In this document: positions 33,898 to 44,244 of the stretch, piece after piece
How the letters are laid out: each line of letters opens with the position of its first letter
Position numbering within the stretch: position 1 is the first letter of the stretch
Source of the DNA: Thiospirillum jenense
GTDB taxonomy: Bacteria > Pseudomonadota > Gammaproteobacteria > Chromatiales > Chromatiaceae
Reading direction: 5' to 3'
NCBI RefSeq assembly: GCF_014145225.1
Contig: NZ_JABVCQ010000028.1
Location: forward strand, 1 to 44,553
DNA: 44,553 bases
Notes under the pieces: generated by a model
The model's input: the letters and a program-made list of their open reading frames with translations, nothing else
What the model was told of the DNA's origin: nothing
Database searches by the model: none
Position numbers and translations under genes: made by a program

Positions 33898-35418
33898 ATG
33901 AGCGCCAATTCCGCAGCAACGCAAGTACGCGCCAGCACCGCTCACGCCGTCGTGATCGGCAGCGGCATCGGTGGTTTAGCCGCCGCCATTCGCCTCGGAG
34001 CGCGTGGTTATCGCGTCACCGTCTTAGAAAAACTCGACGCCCCCGGCGGCCGCGCATACGTTCATCACATTGACGGCTTCAGTTTTGACGCCGGCCCCAC
34101 CATTATTACCGCCCCGTTTTTATTAGATGAATTATGGAGTTTATGCGGGCGGCGTTTTGCCGATGATGTTGATCTGCGCCCAATGGATCCGTTTTATCGC
34201 ATTCGGTTTGATGACGGCGGTACTTTTGATACTAATGGCGACGCCGATGCAATGCGCGCCCGGGTGGCGCAATTATCACCGAATGATGTCGCCGGTTATG
34301 AGCGGTTCATTGCCGAAAGTGAACAGATATTCGAGGTCGGTTTTAAGCAATTGAGTCATGTGCCATTCACGCATTGGTACGACATGGCGAAAATTGCGCC
34401 GCAAATGATTCGGCTCGGCAGTCATCGCAGCGTCTATTCAATGGTCGCGCAATACGTCAAGAATGACCGCCTGCGCCAAGCCTTGAGTTTTCATCCGCTG
34501 TTAATTGGCGGCAATCCATTCTCCGTTACTTCAATTTACGCGCTCATTTCATTTCTCGAACGCCACTGGGGCGTCCATTCGGCAATGGGCGGCACCGGTG
34601 CAATTGTGCGCGGCATGGTCAATTTAATTGAAGGGCAAGGCAATCAGATTCATTACAACGCCGAAGTGGCCGAAATCACCACCGCGAATAATCGCGTGAC
34701 TGGGGTGCGGCTGGCGTCAGGTGAACAAATCAATGCACACGTCGTGATTGCCAATAGCGATGTCGCGTGGACATATCAACATTTATTACCGTCAATCAAA
34801 CGGCGGCATTGGACAGATGCCAAATTAAAACGGGCGCGCCATTCCAATGGGTTATTCGTGTGGTATTTCGGCACGCGGCGGCAATATCCCGATGTTCATC
34901 ATCACACCATTTTATTAGGGCCGCGGTATCGGGAATTGATTGGCGACATTTTTGATCGCAAAAAATTGGCGGATGATTTCAGTTTGTATTTGTACCGCCC
35001 GACCGCGACTGATCCGAGCCTCGCTCCGCCCGGCTGCGACACGTTTTACGCGCTGTCACCGGTGCCGCATTTGGGCGGTGACGTGGATTGGGCGACGCGA
35101 GCCGAGCCGTACCGCCAAGCGATTGCCGATTATTTGAGCCGCACCGTGCTGCCGGATTTGAATAATCAAATTGCCGCGTCACGGGTCACGACGCCCAAAG
35201 ATTTTGAACAGCGCCTGCTGTCGTATCAGGGCGCGGGGTTCAGCCTCGAACCGGTGCTATTGCAGAGCGCGTGGTTTCGTCCGCATAACATCAGCGAAGA
35301 AGTCGCTGGACTCTATCTCGTCGGAGCAGGGACTCACCCCGGCGCGGGTGTCCCTGGTGTCATTTCCTCAGCCCGAGTACTCGATACGGTGGTGCCCAAT
35401 GCCGATACCTTTGCTTAA
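33898..35418 (+). CDS. crtI: Phytoene desaturase (CrtI family)
   Basis: A 506-residue flavoprotein that desaturates phytoene towards lycopene. The N-terminal FAD-binding motif VIGSGIGGLAAAIRLGARGY (near 19-38) is followed by the EKLDAPGGRA and FSFDAGPTIITAP motifs. The middle shows GGNPFSVTSIYALISFLER (substrate region) and MGGTGAIVRGMVNLIE. The C-terminus has the carotene-desaturase signature GLYLVGAGTHPGAGVPGVIS (near 471-490). The start is the ATG at 33898, with AGAGG about 14 nt upstream; a TTG at 33886 is too near that site. The next gene, phytoene synthase, overlaps its 3' end by 20 bp. No crtE or later carotenoid genes are in the window, so the final product is unknown. Confidence 0.95.
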   Translation: MSANSAATQVRASTAHAVVIGSGIGGLAAAIRLGARGYRVTVLEKLDAPGGRAYVHHIDGFSFDAGPTIITAPFLLDELWSLCGRRFADDVDLRPMDPFYRIRFDDGGTFDTNGDADAMRARVAQLSPNDVAGYERFIAESEQIFEVGFKQLSHVPFTHWYDMAKIAPQMIRLGSHRSVYSMVAQYVKNDRLRQALSFHPLLIGGNPFSVTSIYALISFLERHWGVHSAMGGTGAIVRGMVNLIEGQGNQIHYNAEVAEITTANNRVTGVRLASGEQINAHVVIANSDVAWTYQHLLPSIKRRHWTDAKLKRARHSNGLFVWYFGTRRQYPDVHHHTILLGPRYRELIGDIFDRKKLADDFSLYLYRPTATDPSLAPPGCDTFYALSPVPHLGGDVDWATRAEPYRQAIADYLSRTVLPDLNNQIAASRVTTPKDFEQRLLSYQGAGFSLEPVLLQSAWFRPHNISEEVAGLYLVGAGTHPGAGVPGVISSARVLDTVVPNADTFA

Positions 35419-36508
35419 ACGTGATCCCAATTTTGCCGACGCGGCCGACCTGACCGCCTGTCGGAAGTTACTCAGTACCGGCTCGCGGTCATTTTACGCC
35501 GCGTCATTTTTCCTGCCGAAACGGTTGCGCGAACCGGCCACCGCGCTGTATGCGTTCTGCCGTCTCGCCGACGACGCGATTGATTTGGAAGAACATAACC
35601 AGACGGCGGCGCTGGAGCGCCTGCGCGAGCGGCTGGATCGTGCCTACCGCGGCCGGCCGGATAATTTCGCCGCAGATCGGGCATTTGCCGGTGCAATCGC
35701 GCAGTTCGGTATTGCCCGCGCTCTGCCGGAAGCGTTACTCGAAGGGTTTGAATGGGATGCCGACGGGCGGGTGTATCACGAATTGTCCGATGTGTACGCC
35801 TATTCAGCGCGAGTGGCGGCGGCGGTCGGGGCGATGATGGCGGCGATCATGGGCGTGCGCGATGCCAATGTGCTGGCGCGGGCGTGTGATTTGGGTACGG
35901 CAATGCAAATCAGTAACATCTGCCGCGATGTCGGCGAGGATGCGCGCAACGGGCGCATTTATTTGCCGCTCAACTGGTTGCGCGACGGCGGGTTGGATGT
36001 TGAAGCGTGGCTGGCGCGGCCGGTGTTTAACGAGGTGATTGCCGACAGCGTGGCGCGACTGCTCGCCGTTGCTAGTGAGTTGTACCAACGCGCTGAGTCG
36101 GGCATTGCGCGGCTGCCGGTCGCCTGTCGCCCCGGCATTTACGCGGCGCGGCTGCTGTACGATGAAATTGGTCAGGAAGTGGCGCGGCGCGGCTACGATT
36201 CGATTAACCAGCGGGCGGTGGTGTCGGGCAAGCGCAAAATGGCGTTGCTCAGTCGCGCTGTCGCCGTGACGCCGTTCCCAGTCAATCGGGCGATTGCCGC
36301 GCCGGCGTTGTCGGAAAATCAGTTTTTGGTGGACGCGATTGTCGCCACGCCCGTCCCGACGCGGGCGCGCTCGGCAGTCAATCCGAGTAATCGCTCGGTC
36401 GAGCAAAAAGTCGTGTGGGTGTTGGATTTATTCCAAACGCTGGATGAGCGGCAGCGGGATTATGCGCGGGCGGCGAATCCACAATTAAACGTTGCGTATA
36501 ACGGTTAA
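35399..36508 (+). CDS. crtB: Phytoene synthase
   Basis: A 369-residue prenyl-condensing enzyme that joins two geranylgeranyl diphosphates to phytoene. Motifs are STGSRSFYAASFFLPKRLRE (near 27-46), the first Asp-rich motif LADDAIDLEE near 60, and YAYSARVAAAVGAMM. The second Asp-rich motif is DLGTAMQISNICRDVGEDAR (near 164-183), followed by GRIYLP and CRPGIYAARLLYDEIG. The start ATG at 35399 lies inside crtI (20-bp overlap), so translation is probably coupled. A longer in-frame extension upstream to 35171 overlaps crtI in another frame and is not real. The region is GC-rich. The last 60 residues after GKRKMALLSRA are variable. Confidence 0.95.
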   Translation: MPIPLLKRDPNFADAADLTACRKLLSTGSRSFYAASFFLPKRLREPATALYAFCRLADDAIDLEEHNQTAALERLRERLDRAYRGRPDNFAADRAFAGAIAQFGIARALPEALLEGFEWDADGRVYHELSDVYAYSARVAAAVGAMMAAIMGVRDANVLARACDLGTAMQISNICRDVGEDARNGRIYLPLNWLRDGGLDVEAWLARPVFNEVIADSVARLLAVASELYQRAESGIARLPVACRPGIYAARLLYDEIGQEVARRGYDSINQRAVVSGKRKMALLSRAVAVTPFPVNRAIAAPALSENQFLVDAIVATPVPTRARSAVNPSNRSVEQKVVWVLDLFQTLDERQRDYARAANPQLNVAYNG

Positions 36509-36941
36509 TACAACGGGCGGTGTTGGTTTCTCCGATACTTTTTTCTTAAACATCGCTCAACAATGCTGAAAGACGTTTAACTGCCAATCCGCAGACTGGG
36601 GTGTATCTACCAAGGCTGCAAAAACAGATGTTTTTACAGCGCGAACTCTTTGATGCGTTTCAAGTTTTACGCCAGCAACTCGTGCTGGCAACCGCATACT
36701 CGAACTTGTTAAAGAGCGTGATTGAATAGCACGCGCTTGGTTATCGCCATAAAATACATGCCACCCAGTCTTAGGATAACGACAGATTCTGCACTGTCAA
36801 AATGGTTCTCTGTAGATGAGAATTCCTCAACTATGTTAAGCAAAGCACAGTTTATTGAATACTATGTGGCAACCCCCCAAAGCGGGGGGAGAACATCACA
36901 ACGTGACAATGGCAACAGGTAATCAATAACTGTTTGAATGA
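36509..36941. other. Gene-poor region between crtB and motB
   Basis: I see no convincing gene. A 33-codon frame at 36628-36729 (MFLQRELFDAFQVLRQQLVL...) reads like an amphipathic helix and could be a remnant, but it has no recognised family. A hairpin CCCCCC/GGGGGG with a 5-nt loop is at 36873-36889, without a T-run. Further short frames look like chance. Confidence 0.5.
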
Positions 36942-37886
36942 TTATGGTTGCGTAGGCGCTGATAGCGGCGGGGGCGCAACCTGAATCTCCGGCGTTGGAA
37001 TCATATCAGGCGCTTTATCCAAGACCGCCGCCTCCCGATACATCGCATCCTCAGTACGTTTATTCATCACAATAATTGAAATACGCCGGTTAATTGGGTT
37101 ATTTAAATTCGTTTTATCGAATGGAATAGTGTCAGAAAAACCGACCACCCGCCCAATTTTATCACCCTGCATCCCACCCGCAATTAACGCCCGCCGTGCA
37201 GCATTTGCCCGATCTGTTGATAATTCCCAATTGCTATAATTCTGAATTAACAACGGCCGCGCATCCGTATGCCCAGTCAAGCTAATATGATTTGGCACCT
37301 TGTTAATCAAGACCGCTAATTCTTTGAGAATTTGCTCCGTATAATCTTTTAATTGCGCACTCCCCAAATCAAACATCGGGCGATTTTCTTTGTCTACAAT
37401 TTGAATGCGCAAACCTTCCGGCACAATATCAATTAACAACTGATCTTTAAATGACTGCAATGCCATATTCTTATTGGTTGCTTCTTGAATTTGATCGTTT
37501 AATTCTTCCAACCGTTCTTGATCGCGGGCTGCTAATACTTGTTCAGCCTGCTCTTCATTAAGAATTGCCGTATTCGGTGTTTCCGGCGCCATATCAACCG
37601 CCCCCGAAAAACTCATAATTGACGGCCGCGCACCGGTGCCATCACCTTGTGCTTGTGACGCCGAATGACTGCGCCCAACAAATGCAGAGGGATTTCTAAA
37701 GTATTCAGAAATGGCCGCTTTTTGTTCTTTGGTCGTAGACCCCATAATCCACAACAACATAAAGAACGCCATCATGGCAGTCGCAAAGTCAGCAAATGCA
37801 ATTTTCCAAGCGCCACCATGATGACCGCCGCCTTTAACGATCTTTTTAACAATAATTGGCTGTTTATTTTTATCATCACTGGCCAT
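36942..37886 (-). CDS. motB: Flagellar motor stator protein MotB
   Basis: A 314-residue stator subunit. The N-terminal IVKKIVKGGGHHGGAWKIAF precedes the single membrane helix (about 29-49), which holds the proton-binding Asp (FADFATAMMAFFMLLW, Asp near 32). The plug segment TTKEQKAAISEYFRNPSAF follows. A helical linker leads to an OmpA-type peptidoglycan-binding domain (about 175-290) with LTGHTDARPL, DRANAARRALIAGG and NRRISIIVM. MotB works with MotA, which is not next to it, so the partner must be elsewhere. AGGA lies 6 nt upstream of the ATG. It follows pilU on the same strand with a 133-bp gap; pili and flagella do not normally share an operon. Confidence 0.95.
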   Translation of the reverse strand: MASDDKNKQPIIVKKIVKGGGHHGGAWKIAFADFATAMMAFFMLLWIMGSTTKEQKAAISEYFRNPSAFVGRSHSASQAQGDGTGARPSIMSFSGAVDMAPETPNTAILNEEQAEQVLAARDQERLEELNDQIQEATNKNMALQSFKDQLLIDIVPEGLRIQIVDKENRPMFDLGSAQLKDYTEQILKELAVLINKVPNHISLTGHTDARPLLIQNYSNWELSTDRANAARRALIAGGMQGDKIGRVVGFSDTIPFDKTNLNNPINRRISIIVMNKRTEDAMYREAAVLDKAPDMIPTPEIQVAPPPLSAPTQP

Positions 37887-38019
37887 AAACTTTTCCTATT
37901 AAAACTCTCTGCGTGGTTGCGAAATGATGTGTACCGAAGCGTATATTGCTGGAACGATTAGAACAGCGCAAGCACACGACTTTTCACTATACAAATGCTT
38001 CACACTGCTACCATGAGAT

Positions 38020-39294
38020 TCAAGACGATTTATTTGGTTCAGAATCAAGATCAAACGAGGCTTCAGCTAAATCGAAGTTATCCAACTCAAATTGACTATC
38101 GGTCGTGGTGCTTGCCCCGCCTGCTTTTCCAAATATCAATGGGATAGACGGCGGTTGACTATCGCCAACTAATGCCAAACCTTGTGCATCACCCAATACA
38201 TCGCCTTCTGCTTCGGAACTTTCTAATTTAACGCGCAGCCGCAATTCATTCATTGAATCGGCATTACGCAACCCATCTTCCAGCGTAATTAACCCCGCTT
38301 CGTAGAGATCAAACAGCGCCATATCAAAGGTTTGCATTCCGCTTTCCTTTGAGCGTTTCATAATTGCTTTAATCTCATGCACCTTGCCCTTGAAAATTAA
38401 ATCTTGGATCAACGGCGAATTAATCATAATTTCAATTGCTGCCACCCGTCCACCGCCAACTTTTGGTAACAACCGCTGCGAAATCACGGATTTCAAATTG
38501 AGTGATAAATCCATTAACAATTGCGGGCGGCGCTCTTCCGGGAACAGGTTAATAATACGATCCAGCGCCTGATTGGCATTATTCGCATGTAAGGTTGATA
38601 AACATAAATGGCCGGTTTCGGAAAAGTTAATGGCATGTTCCATTGTCTCACGCGCACGAATTTCGCCAATTAAAATGACATTCGGCGCTTGGCGTAACGT
38701 GTTAATCAATGCGATTTCCCATGACGCCGTATCCACCCCAACCTCACGTTGAGTGATTAAACAATTGCGGTGTTCATGGACGAATTCGACCGGGTCTTCA
38801 ATGGTGATAATATGCCCATGTGTATTAGCATTGCGATAGCCAAGCATGGCCGCTAATGTGGTTGATTTACCCGAGCCAGTGCCACCGACTAATAAAATCA
38901 AGCCGCGTTTTGTTAATACCAAGTCTTTTAAGACCGGCGGTAATTTCATTTCATCCAGATCAGGAATTTTGGTTGGAATGGTGCGCAATACCACGCCAGA
39001 ACGCCCTTGTTGCACAAACGCATTGACGCGAAACCGACCAATTCCCTGCGGGCTAACGGCGAAATTGCATTCTTTTGTGGCGTCGAATTCTTTTAATTGA
39101 TAATCATTCATAATCGAGCGCACCAGAATACTGGTTTGCTCCGCTTTGAGTGCATGTTCCGTCAATGGCGTCAATTTACCATCTATTTTACAGGCGGGTG
39201 GAAAGCCAGCGCTAATAAATAAATCCGACCCATTGCGCGCCATCATCATGCGCAAACAATCAAGCATAAACTTTGCGGCTTGTTGGCGATCCAT
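38020..39294 (-). CDS. pilU: Type IV pilus retraction ATPase PilU
   Basis: A 424-residue secretion-type ATPase that supports PilT in retracting type IV pili. It has Walker A VGGTGSGKSTTLAAMLG (near 137-153), Asp box ITIEDPVEFVHEHR near 166, Walker B VILIGEIRARETMEHA near 206 and His box LCLSTLHANNANQALDRI near 231. PilU is distinguished from PilT by the MMMARNGSDLFISAGFPPACK start and SKESGMQTFDMALFDLYEAG near 317. The C-terminal tail beyond residue 365 is acidic and longer than in PilT. A strong GGAGG ribosome site lies 7 nt upstream. pilT, often its upstream partner, is not in the window. Confidence 0.95.
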   Translation of the reverse strand: MDRQQAAKFMLDCLRMMMARNGSDLFISAGFPPACKIDGKLTPLTEHALKAEQTSILVRSIMNDYQLKEFDATKECNFAVSPQGIGRFRVNAFVQQGRSGVVLRTIPTKIPDLDEMKLPPVLKDLVLTKRGLILLVGGTGSGKSTTLAAMLGYRNANTHGHIITIEDPVEFVHEHRNCLITQREVGVDTASWEIALINTLRQAPNVILIGEIRARETMEHAINFSETGHLCLSTLHANNANQALDRIINLFPEERRPQLLMDLSLNLKSVISQRLLPKVGGGRVAAIEIMINSPLIQDLIFKGKVHEIKAIMKRSKESGMQTFDMALFDLYEAGLITLEDGLRNADSMNELRLRVKLESSEAEGDVLGDAQGLALVGDSQPPSIPLIFGKAGGASTTTDSQFELDNFDLAEASFDLDSEPNKSS

Positions 39295-39350
39295 AGCGGC
39301 CTCCTCAATTCAAATATGCGATGCAGTTGAATAGTGGTTTGCTTAATTTT

Positions 39351-42020
39351 TCATTCCAAATCATACGCCAAATTGGGTGCTAACCACCGTTCCGCTTGAC
39401 TGATTAAAATCCCTTTGCGTTTAGCATAGGCCGCTACTTGATCGCGGTTGATTTTACCGACAGCGAAATAATGACTGTCAGGATGAGCAAAATATAATCC
39501 ACTCACCGCGGCAGTTGGCACCATGGCTTTTGATTCGGTTAACCAAATAGCCGTGTGTTGTTCTGCATTCAACCAATGCCATAAAGTGTCTTTTTCACTA
39601 TGATCGGGGCAGGCCGGATAACCAATGGCTGGGCGAATACCGCAATACTTTTCTGCAATTAATTCTTCATTGGTTAGGGTTTCATCAGCGGCATAGCCCC
39701 AATGACGAGTGCGGACGCGGTGGTGCAAATATTCTGCCAGCGCCTCGGCTAAACGATCTGCCAATGCTTTTAATAGCAAAGCGGAATAATCATCATGCGC
39801 GGCTTCAAAGCGGGCAACGTGTGCATCAATTCCCGCGCCCGCCGTGCAGGCAAATCCACCGAGATAATCGGGAATGCCGCTATCTAATGGTGCAATAAAA
39901 TCGGCAAGGCAATCATTCGCACGGCCGGCGGGTTGTTTCATTTGTTTGCGCAAACAATGAAAAGTGGCTAATGGTGTTTGGCGCGTTTCATCATTAAAAA
40001 CGACGATGTCATCACCCACTGCATTGGCGGGAAATAACCCAATCACCGCCCGCGCTTGTAACCAACGTTCGTTCACAATCCGTTTAAGCATCGCTTGCGC
40101 ATCGGCAAATAAGCGCCGCGCTTCAATACCTTTTTCGGGATCATCCAGAATACGCGGGAATTGTCCCGGCAATTGCCACGCATGAAAAAAGAACGTCCAA
40201 TCAATGTGTTGCGCAATTTCGTTTAACGGGATTTTATTCAATACCTGTATGCCCAATTCGGCGGGCGGCACGGGCGGCGTGCGTTGCCAATCAATGACTT
40301 GACGATTGGCTTGCGCCTGTGTCAATGGAATTAAATCCCGCGCTTCATTCTGTTCGGCACGGCGGCGGCGGGTGGCGGCGTATTCGGTATTTAATTCGGC
40401 AATGTAATTCCCCCGCTGTTCGGCAGATAATAATTTGCTGGCAACCCCGACCGCCCGCGACGCATCTTTAACATAAACCACCGGTTGCGTGTATTGCGGC
40501 GCTATTTTCACAGCGGTATGCAATTTTGAGGTCGTGGCACCACCAATCAATAATGGTACGGTAAAGCCTTGCCGCTGCATTTCTTTCGCCACATGCACCA
40601 TTTCATCTAATGACGGCGTAATTAACCCGGACAAACCAATTAAATCGGCATTGACAGCGCGGGCTTCAGTTAAAATGCGTTCGGCTGACACCATTACGCC
40701 TAAATCAATCACTTCATAATTATTGCATTGCAATACTACGCCGACGATGTTTTTACCAATATCATGCACATCACCCTTGACGGTTGCTAATAAAATCCGC
40801 CCTTGCGTATGACCAACCGCCCGCTCGGTGGCTAAAAAGGGTTCTAAATAGGCGACGGCTTGTTTCATTACCCGCGCTGATTTAACCACTTGCGGTAAAA
40901 ACATCTTGCCTTCACCGAATAGATCGCCAACGACATTCATCCCGGCCATTAACGGCCCTTCAATCACGCGAATGGGTGCGCCGAATTGAATGCGCGCTTC
41001 TTCGGTGTCTTGAATAATGAATTCGGTGATGCCTTTAATGAGCGCGTATTCCAAGCGTTTTGCAACGGGTGCTTCGCGCCAGCTCAAATCTTGTTGATTT
41101 TCAATTGCCGCCCCGCTGCCCTGATAACGCGGTGCAATGGTTAATAACCGTTCGGTGGCATCGGCGCGGCGATTGAGAATGACATCTTCAACGGCAATGC
41201 GTAATTCCAATGGCACGTCATCATAAATCGCCAATTGACCGGCATTGACAATACCCATGTCTAATCCAGCGCGCACCGCGTGATATAAAAAGACGGCGTG
41301 CATGGCTTCGCGCACGGTGTTATTGCCGCGCAATGCAAAACTGACATTAGAAATGCCGCCGGAGATGCGGGCGTAGGGTAATTCAGCTTTAATGCGGTGG
41401 GTAGCGGTAATGAAATCCACCGCGTAATTGGCGTGTTCATCAATGCCAGTGGCGACGGCGAATACGTTGGGATCAAAAATAATATCTTCGGGCGGGAATT
41501 GGACTTGGTCAACTAATAAACGATAAGCGCGTTGGCAGATTGCAAATTTGCGTTCGGCGCTATCGGCTTGCCCCTGTTCATCAAATGCCATGACAACGGC
41601 TGCGGCGCCGTAGCGTTTAATTAAACGGGCGTGATAACAAAAGGGGACTTCGCCTTCTTTTAAGCTAATCGAATTAACAATGCACTTGCCCTGGACGCAT
41701 TTTAAACCCGCTTCTAATACCGACCATTTGGATGAATCCAACATGATTGGCACGCGGGCAATATCGGGTTCGGCGGCAATTAACTGTAAAAAACGCACCA
41801 TGGCCGCTTGCGAATCGAGCATCGCTTCGTCCATGTTAATATCAATAATTTGCGCGCCATTAATGACCTGTTGCCGGGCAACAGCGAGCGCGGCATCAAA
41901 GTCACCATTGAGAATTAACCGTTTGAATTGTGCCGAGCCGGTGATATTTGTCCGTTCGCCAATGTTAATAAATAAATTGGTGGTGGCGGGCGGGGTGACG
42001 GGTAATAGATGTTCAGACAT
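39351..42020 (-). CDS. metH: Methionine synthase, folate/B12/activation part
   Basis: An 889-residue protein holding the last three modules of cobalamin-dependent methionine synthase. The methyl-tetrahydrofolate-binding barrel (about 15-270) shows [13 protein letters not shown] and [16 protein letters not shown]. The B12 module (about 330-560) shows [20 protein letters not shown], with the DxHxxG cobalt-ligand His. The activation domain (about 590-889) shows the AdoMet motif [20 protein letters not shown]. It transfers the methyl group from folate via cobalamin to homocysteine, which is bound by the product of the overlapping upstream gene. Its ATG overlaps the stop of that gene by 8 bp, so production is probably coupled. 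The same two-gene form is known in many betaproteobacteria. Confidence 0.95.
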   Translation of the reverse strand: MSEHLLPVTPPATTNLFINIGERTNITGSAQFKRLILNGDFDAALAVARQQVINGAQIIDINMDEAMLDSQAAMVRFLQLIAAEPDIARVPIMLDSSKWSVLEAGLKCVQGKCIVNSISLKEGEVPFCYHARLIKRYGAAAVVMAFDEQGQADSAERKFAICQRAYRLLVDQVQFPPEDIIFDPNVFAVATGIDEHANYAVDFITATHRIKAELPYARISGGISNVSFALRGNNTVREAMHAVFLYHAVRAGLDMGIVNAGQLAIYDDVPLELRIAVEDVILNRRADATERLLTIAPRYQGSGAAIENQQDLSWREAPVAKRLEYALIKGITEFIIQDTEEARIQFGAPIRVIEGPLMAGMNVVGDLFGEGKMFLPQVVKSARVMKQAVAYLEPFLATERAVGHTQGRILLATVKGDVHDIGKNIVGVVLQCNNYEVIDLGVMVSAERILTEARAVNADLIGLSGLITPSLDEMVHVAKEMQRQGFTVPLLIGGATTSKLHTAVKIAPQYTQPVVYVKDASRAVGVASKLLSAEQRGNYIAELNTEYAATRRRRAEQNEARDLIPLTQAQANRQVIDWQRTPPVPPAELGIQVLNKIPLNEIAQHIDWTFFFHAWQLPGQFPRILDDPEKGIEARRLFADAQAMLKRIVNERWLQARAVIGLFPANAVGDDIVVFNDETRQTPLATFHCLRKQMKQPAGRANDCLADFIAPLDSGIPDYLGGFACTAGAGIDAHVARFEAAHDDYSALLLKALADRLAEALAEYLHHRVRTRHWGYAADETLTNEELIAEKYCGIRPAIGYPACPDHSEKDTLWHWLNAEQHTAIWLTESKAMVPTAAVSGLYFAHPDSHYFAVGKINRDQVAAYAKRKGILISQAERWLAPNLAYDLE

Positions 42021-43065
42021 TGAATGCCTCCAATCCCGCCAGCCGCAGGCGGTGATCGGGTGGCGGCGGGCGGCGTGGTGGGTAGCCGGCGACGGTCAGG
42101 GCGATGGCGCGGATGTGGTCAGGCGTACTGCCGCAGCAACCGCCGACGATGTTGACAAAGCCCGATTCTGCCCATTCGCCGATTTGGGCGGCCATGTCGC
42201 GGGGTGTCAAGTCGTATTCGCCCAGCTCGTTGGGCAGCCCGGCGTTGGGGTGGGCGCTGGTAAAAAATTCGCTCAGGCGGGAGAGTTCCTCGACATGCGG
42301 GCGCAGCGCGGCGGGGCCGAGGGCGCAGTTGAGACCGATGCTCAACGGGCGGGCGTGGCGGATACTGTTGTAAAACGCCTCTAATGTTTGACCGGATAAG
42401 GTGCGACCGGAGGCGTCGGTGATGGTGCCGGAGAGCATGAGCGGGACTTGCTGATTGGTGAGGGCGAAAACGTGTTCGACGGCGAAAATGGCGGCTTTGG
42501 CGTTTAACGTGTCGAAAATGGTCTCGATTAGGAGTAAATCTACCCCGGCGTCGAGCAGGGCGTGGGTGGATTCTTCGTACACGGCCACCAGTTCGTCGAA
42601 ATGCACGTTGCGGGCGCCAGGATCGTTGACATCGGGGGAGATGCTGGCGGTTTTGCCCGTCGGGCCGAGGACGCCGGCGACAAAGCGCGGTTGATCGGGG
42701 GTGCGGGCGGTGTAGGCATCGGCGGCGGCGCGGGCGAGTTTGGCGGCGGCGGTGACGATTTCAACGGTGTGATGTTCTAACCCGTAGTCGGCTTGCGATA
42801 AGCGATTGCCGTTAAACGTATTGGTTTCAATGATGTCAGCGCCGACATCTAAATAGGCGGTGTGAATGGCGGTAATGACATCGGGGCGGGTGATACTTAA
42901 TAAATCATTATTGCCTTTGAGATCACGCGGCCAGTGTTGGAATTGTCGGCCGCGATAGTCGTTTTCAGCCAAGCGGTGGCGTTGAATCATAGTGCCCATT
43001 GCACCGTCGAGTATTAAAATGCGTTCGCGCAGCAGGGCGTAAATGGGATGTTCAAAAGTGGTCAT
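42013..43065 (-). CDS. metH: Methionine synthase, homocysteine-binding part
   Basis: A 350-residue homocysteine S-methyltransferase module equal to the first domain of MetH. It starts with [20 protein letters not shown], includes [17 protein letters not shown], and carries zinc ligands in GLNCALGP (Cys near 243) and [11 protein letters not shown] (two Cys near 311). Alone it would bind and activate homocysteine. The folate, B12 and activation modules are in the next gene, which overlaps by 8 bp in another frame. A TATGAT-like -10 box lies upstream on the minus strand near 43120. I see neither a cobalamin nor an SAH riboswitch. The gene is clearly more GC-rich than its partner. Confidence 0.94.
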   Translation of the reverse strand: MTTFEHPIYALLRERILILDGAMGTMIQRHRLAENDYRGRQFQHWPRDLKGNNDLLSITRPDVITAIHTAYLDVGADIIETNTFNGNRLSQADYGLEHHTVEIVTAAAKLARAAADAYTARTPDQPRFVAGVLGPTGKTASISPDVNDPGARNVHFDELVAVYEESTHALLDAGVDLLLIETIFDTLNAKAAIFAVEHVFALTNQQVPLMLSGTITDASGRTLSGQTLEAFYNSIRHARPLSIGLNCALGPAALRPHVEELSRLSEFFTSAHPNAGLPNELGEYDLTPRDMAAQIGEWAESGFVNIVGGCCGSTPDHIRAIALTVAGYPPRRPPPPDHRLRLAGLEAFNV

Positions 43066-43221
43066 GCGTCAATGTCGCCTCAGTAGTCATTTCACACCGG
43101 CACAGATTGCGAGGCGCCCATCATAGCGCGGGCGGGTGGGTTGTGAGCAACCGGTCACACTTGCCGCTGGCGCAGGGCAGTTGTGTTGGACGTGCATTCG
43201 GGGTATTTTTATGTCTCACGC

Positions 43222-43297
43222 GCTGGTGTAGCTCAGTCGGTAGAGCAACTGATTTGTAATCAGTAGGTCGTCGGTTCAAATCCGTCCACCAGCTCCA
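43222..43297 (+). tRNA. tRNA-Thr (TGT)
   Basis: A 76-nt cloverleaf. The acceptor GCTGGTG pairs with CACCAGC, the discriminator is T and CCA is encoded. The D-arm is AGCTCAGTCGGTAGAGC, the anticodon loop is TTTGTAA with anticodon TGT, and the T-arm is CGGTTCAAATCCG. It stands alone, not in the usual Thr-Tyr-Gly-Thr-tuf cluster. Confidence 0.96.
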
Positions 43298-43305
43298 ATG
43301 TTTTC

Positions 43306-43340
43306 AACGGCTTAGGTCTTGTGATCTGAGCCGTTTTTGT
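43306..43340 (+). terminator. Terminator of tRNA-Thr
   Basis: AACGGCTTAG (43306-43315) pairs with CTGAGCCGTT (43326-43335) with one mismatch, followed by TTTTTG. It lies 8 bp after the tRNA CCA end. Confidence 0.88.
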
Positions 43341-43647
43341 TTGTCTGGTGAAAATACTGGTGCAAACCGCGCACCGCTGGCAAGCAATAACGCTATGCAA
43401 TTGCTGTGACCGCCTCATCCCACTGAATCTATTTCATTCCATTCCGGCTAAAAACAATAATTCACCTGACCGTCACACAATGATTGACCGGCAATGCGCC
43501 GCGATTGTCATCCAGCGCACCAATAACCGTTTATCGGGTAATTGCTACCGTTCGTCGGTTATTATCACCTAACTGCCAGCCGCTCTGCTAACCTTTATTC
43601 AAAGAAAGATGATAATTAATTAAACCCATCATGGTCGAGGTGTGCCT
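43341..43647. other. Intergenic region upstream of the minor pilin genes
   Basis: About 300 bp without a convincing gene. An open frame across 43348-43572 has no ribosome site and no recognisable motif. I found no clear -24/-12 or -35/-10 pair. Confidence 0.4.
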
Positions 43648-44244
43648 GTGCAATTATTCTGTCGTGTTGTGGACAATAACAACTGCCGCTTTTATTTATT
43701 ACCGAGGCGGCGCAGCGCGGGGTTTACGTTAATTGAGATGATCATCACGGTTGCCATTGCCGCGATTCTGATGTCTATTGCCGTGCCGAGTTTTCAACAA
43801 ATGATGCAGCAAAATCGTACCGCTGCTGTGACCAATCAATTATTAGGTACATTTCGCATGGCGCGCTCGGAGGCGGTGACACGCGGTAAGACGGTGACGG
43901 TGTGTAAATCGGCGAATGTGACCGCGACTAATCCAACCTGTACCACCGATGGTAATTGGGAAACGGGTTGGTTGATATTTGTTGATGATAACAATAACGG
44001 CAGTGTTGATACTGGTGAACTGATTAAAGTGGGGCAATTAGAGGCGGGACAGGCAACGATAGCCGGTAATGGCGTCCTAATAAACCAAATTAGTTTTGCA
44101 TCAAGTGGTAAAACAACTAGCAGTACTATGGCTTCTTTGATTATTCAACAATCAGCAGAATCAGAATCATGCCGCAAAATTACAGTTAATAGAGTAGGTA
44201 GAATTTTTAGTGAGGAAAAACATGGTGCGGAGTGTGTACTATGA
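43648..44244 (+). CDS. fimT: Type IV minor pilin, FimT/GspH family
   Basis: A 198-residue prepilin-like protein. The type III signal SAG-FTLIEM has the prepilin peptidase site after Gly25 and the conserved Glu5 of the mature protein. A hydrophobic helix (about 31-48) follows, which packs in the pilus core. The globular part shows FRMARSEAVTRGKTVTVCKS (near 69-88) and ETGWLIFVDDNNNG, typical of FimT and GspH. Minor pilins prime pilus assembly, and FimT has been linked to DNA uptake in some bacteria. I placed the start at GTG 43648, since GAGG lies 7 nt upstream; the GTG at 43642 is too near. The stop overlaps the next gene's ATG (ATGA). Confidence 0.9.
   Translation: MQLFCRVVDNNNCRFYLLPRRRSAGFTLIEMIITVAIAAILMSIAVPSFQQMMQQNRTAAVTNQLLGTFRMARSEAVTRGKTVTVCKSANVTATNPTCTTDGNWETGWLIFVDDNNNGSVDTGELIKVGQLEAGQATIAGNGVLINQISFASSGKTTSSTMASLIIQQSAESESCRKITVNRVGRIFSEEKHGAECVL

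Noticed and set aside
35171-35398. Upstream in-frame extension of phytoene synthase
   Set aside because: It lies inside crtI in another frame, and the residues do not resemble any CrtB N-terminus; the ATG at 35399 gives the normal length.
36722-36922. 66-codon frame between crtB and motB
   Set aside because: No start signal or recognisable motif, and unusual amino-acid use; likely chance.
43066-43221. Cobalamin or SAH riboswitch before metH
   Set aside because: No B12-box or SAH consensus is visible in the 150-bp leader on the minus strand.
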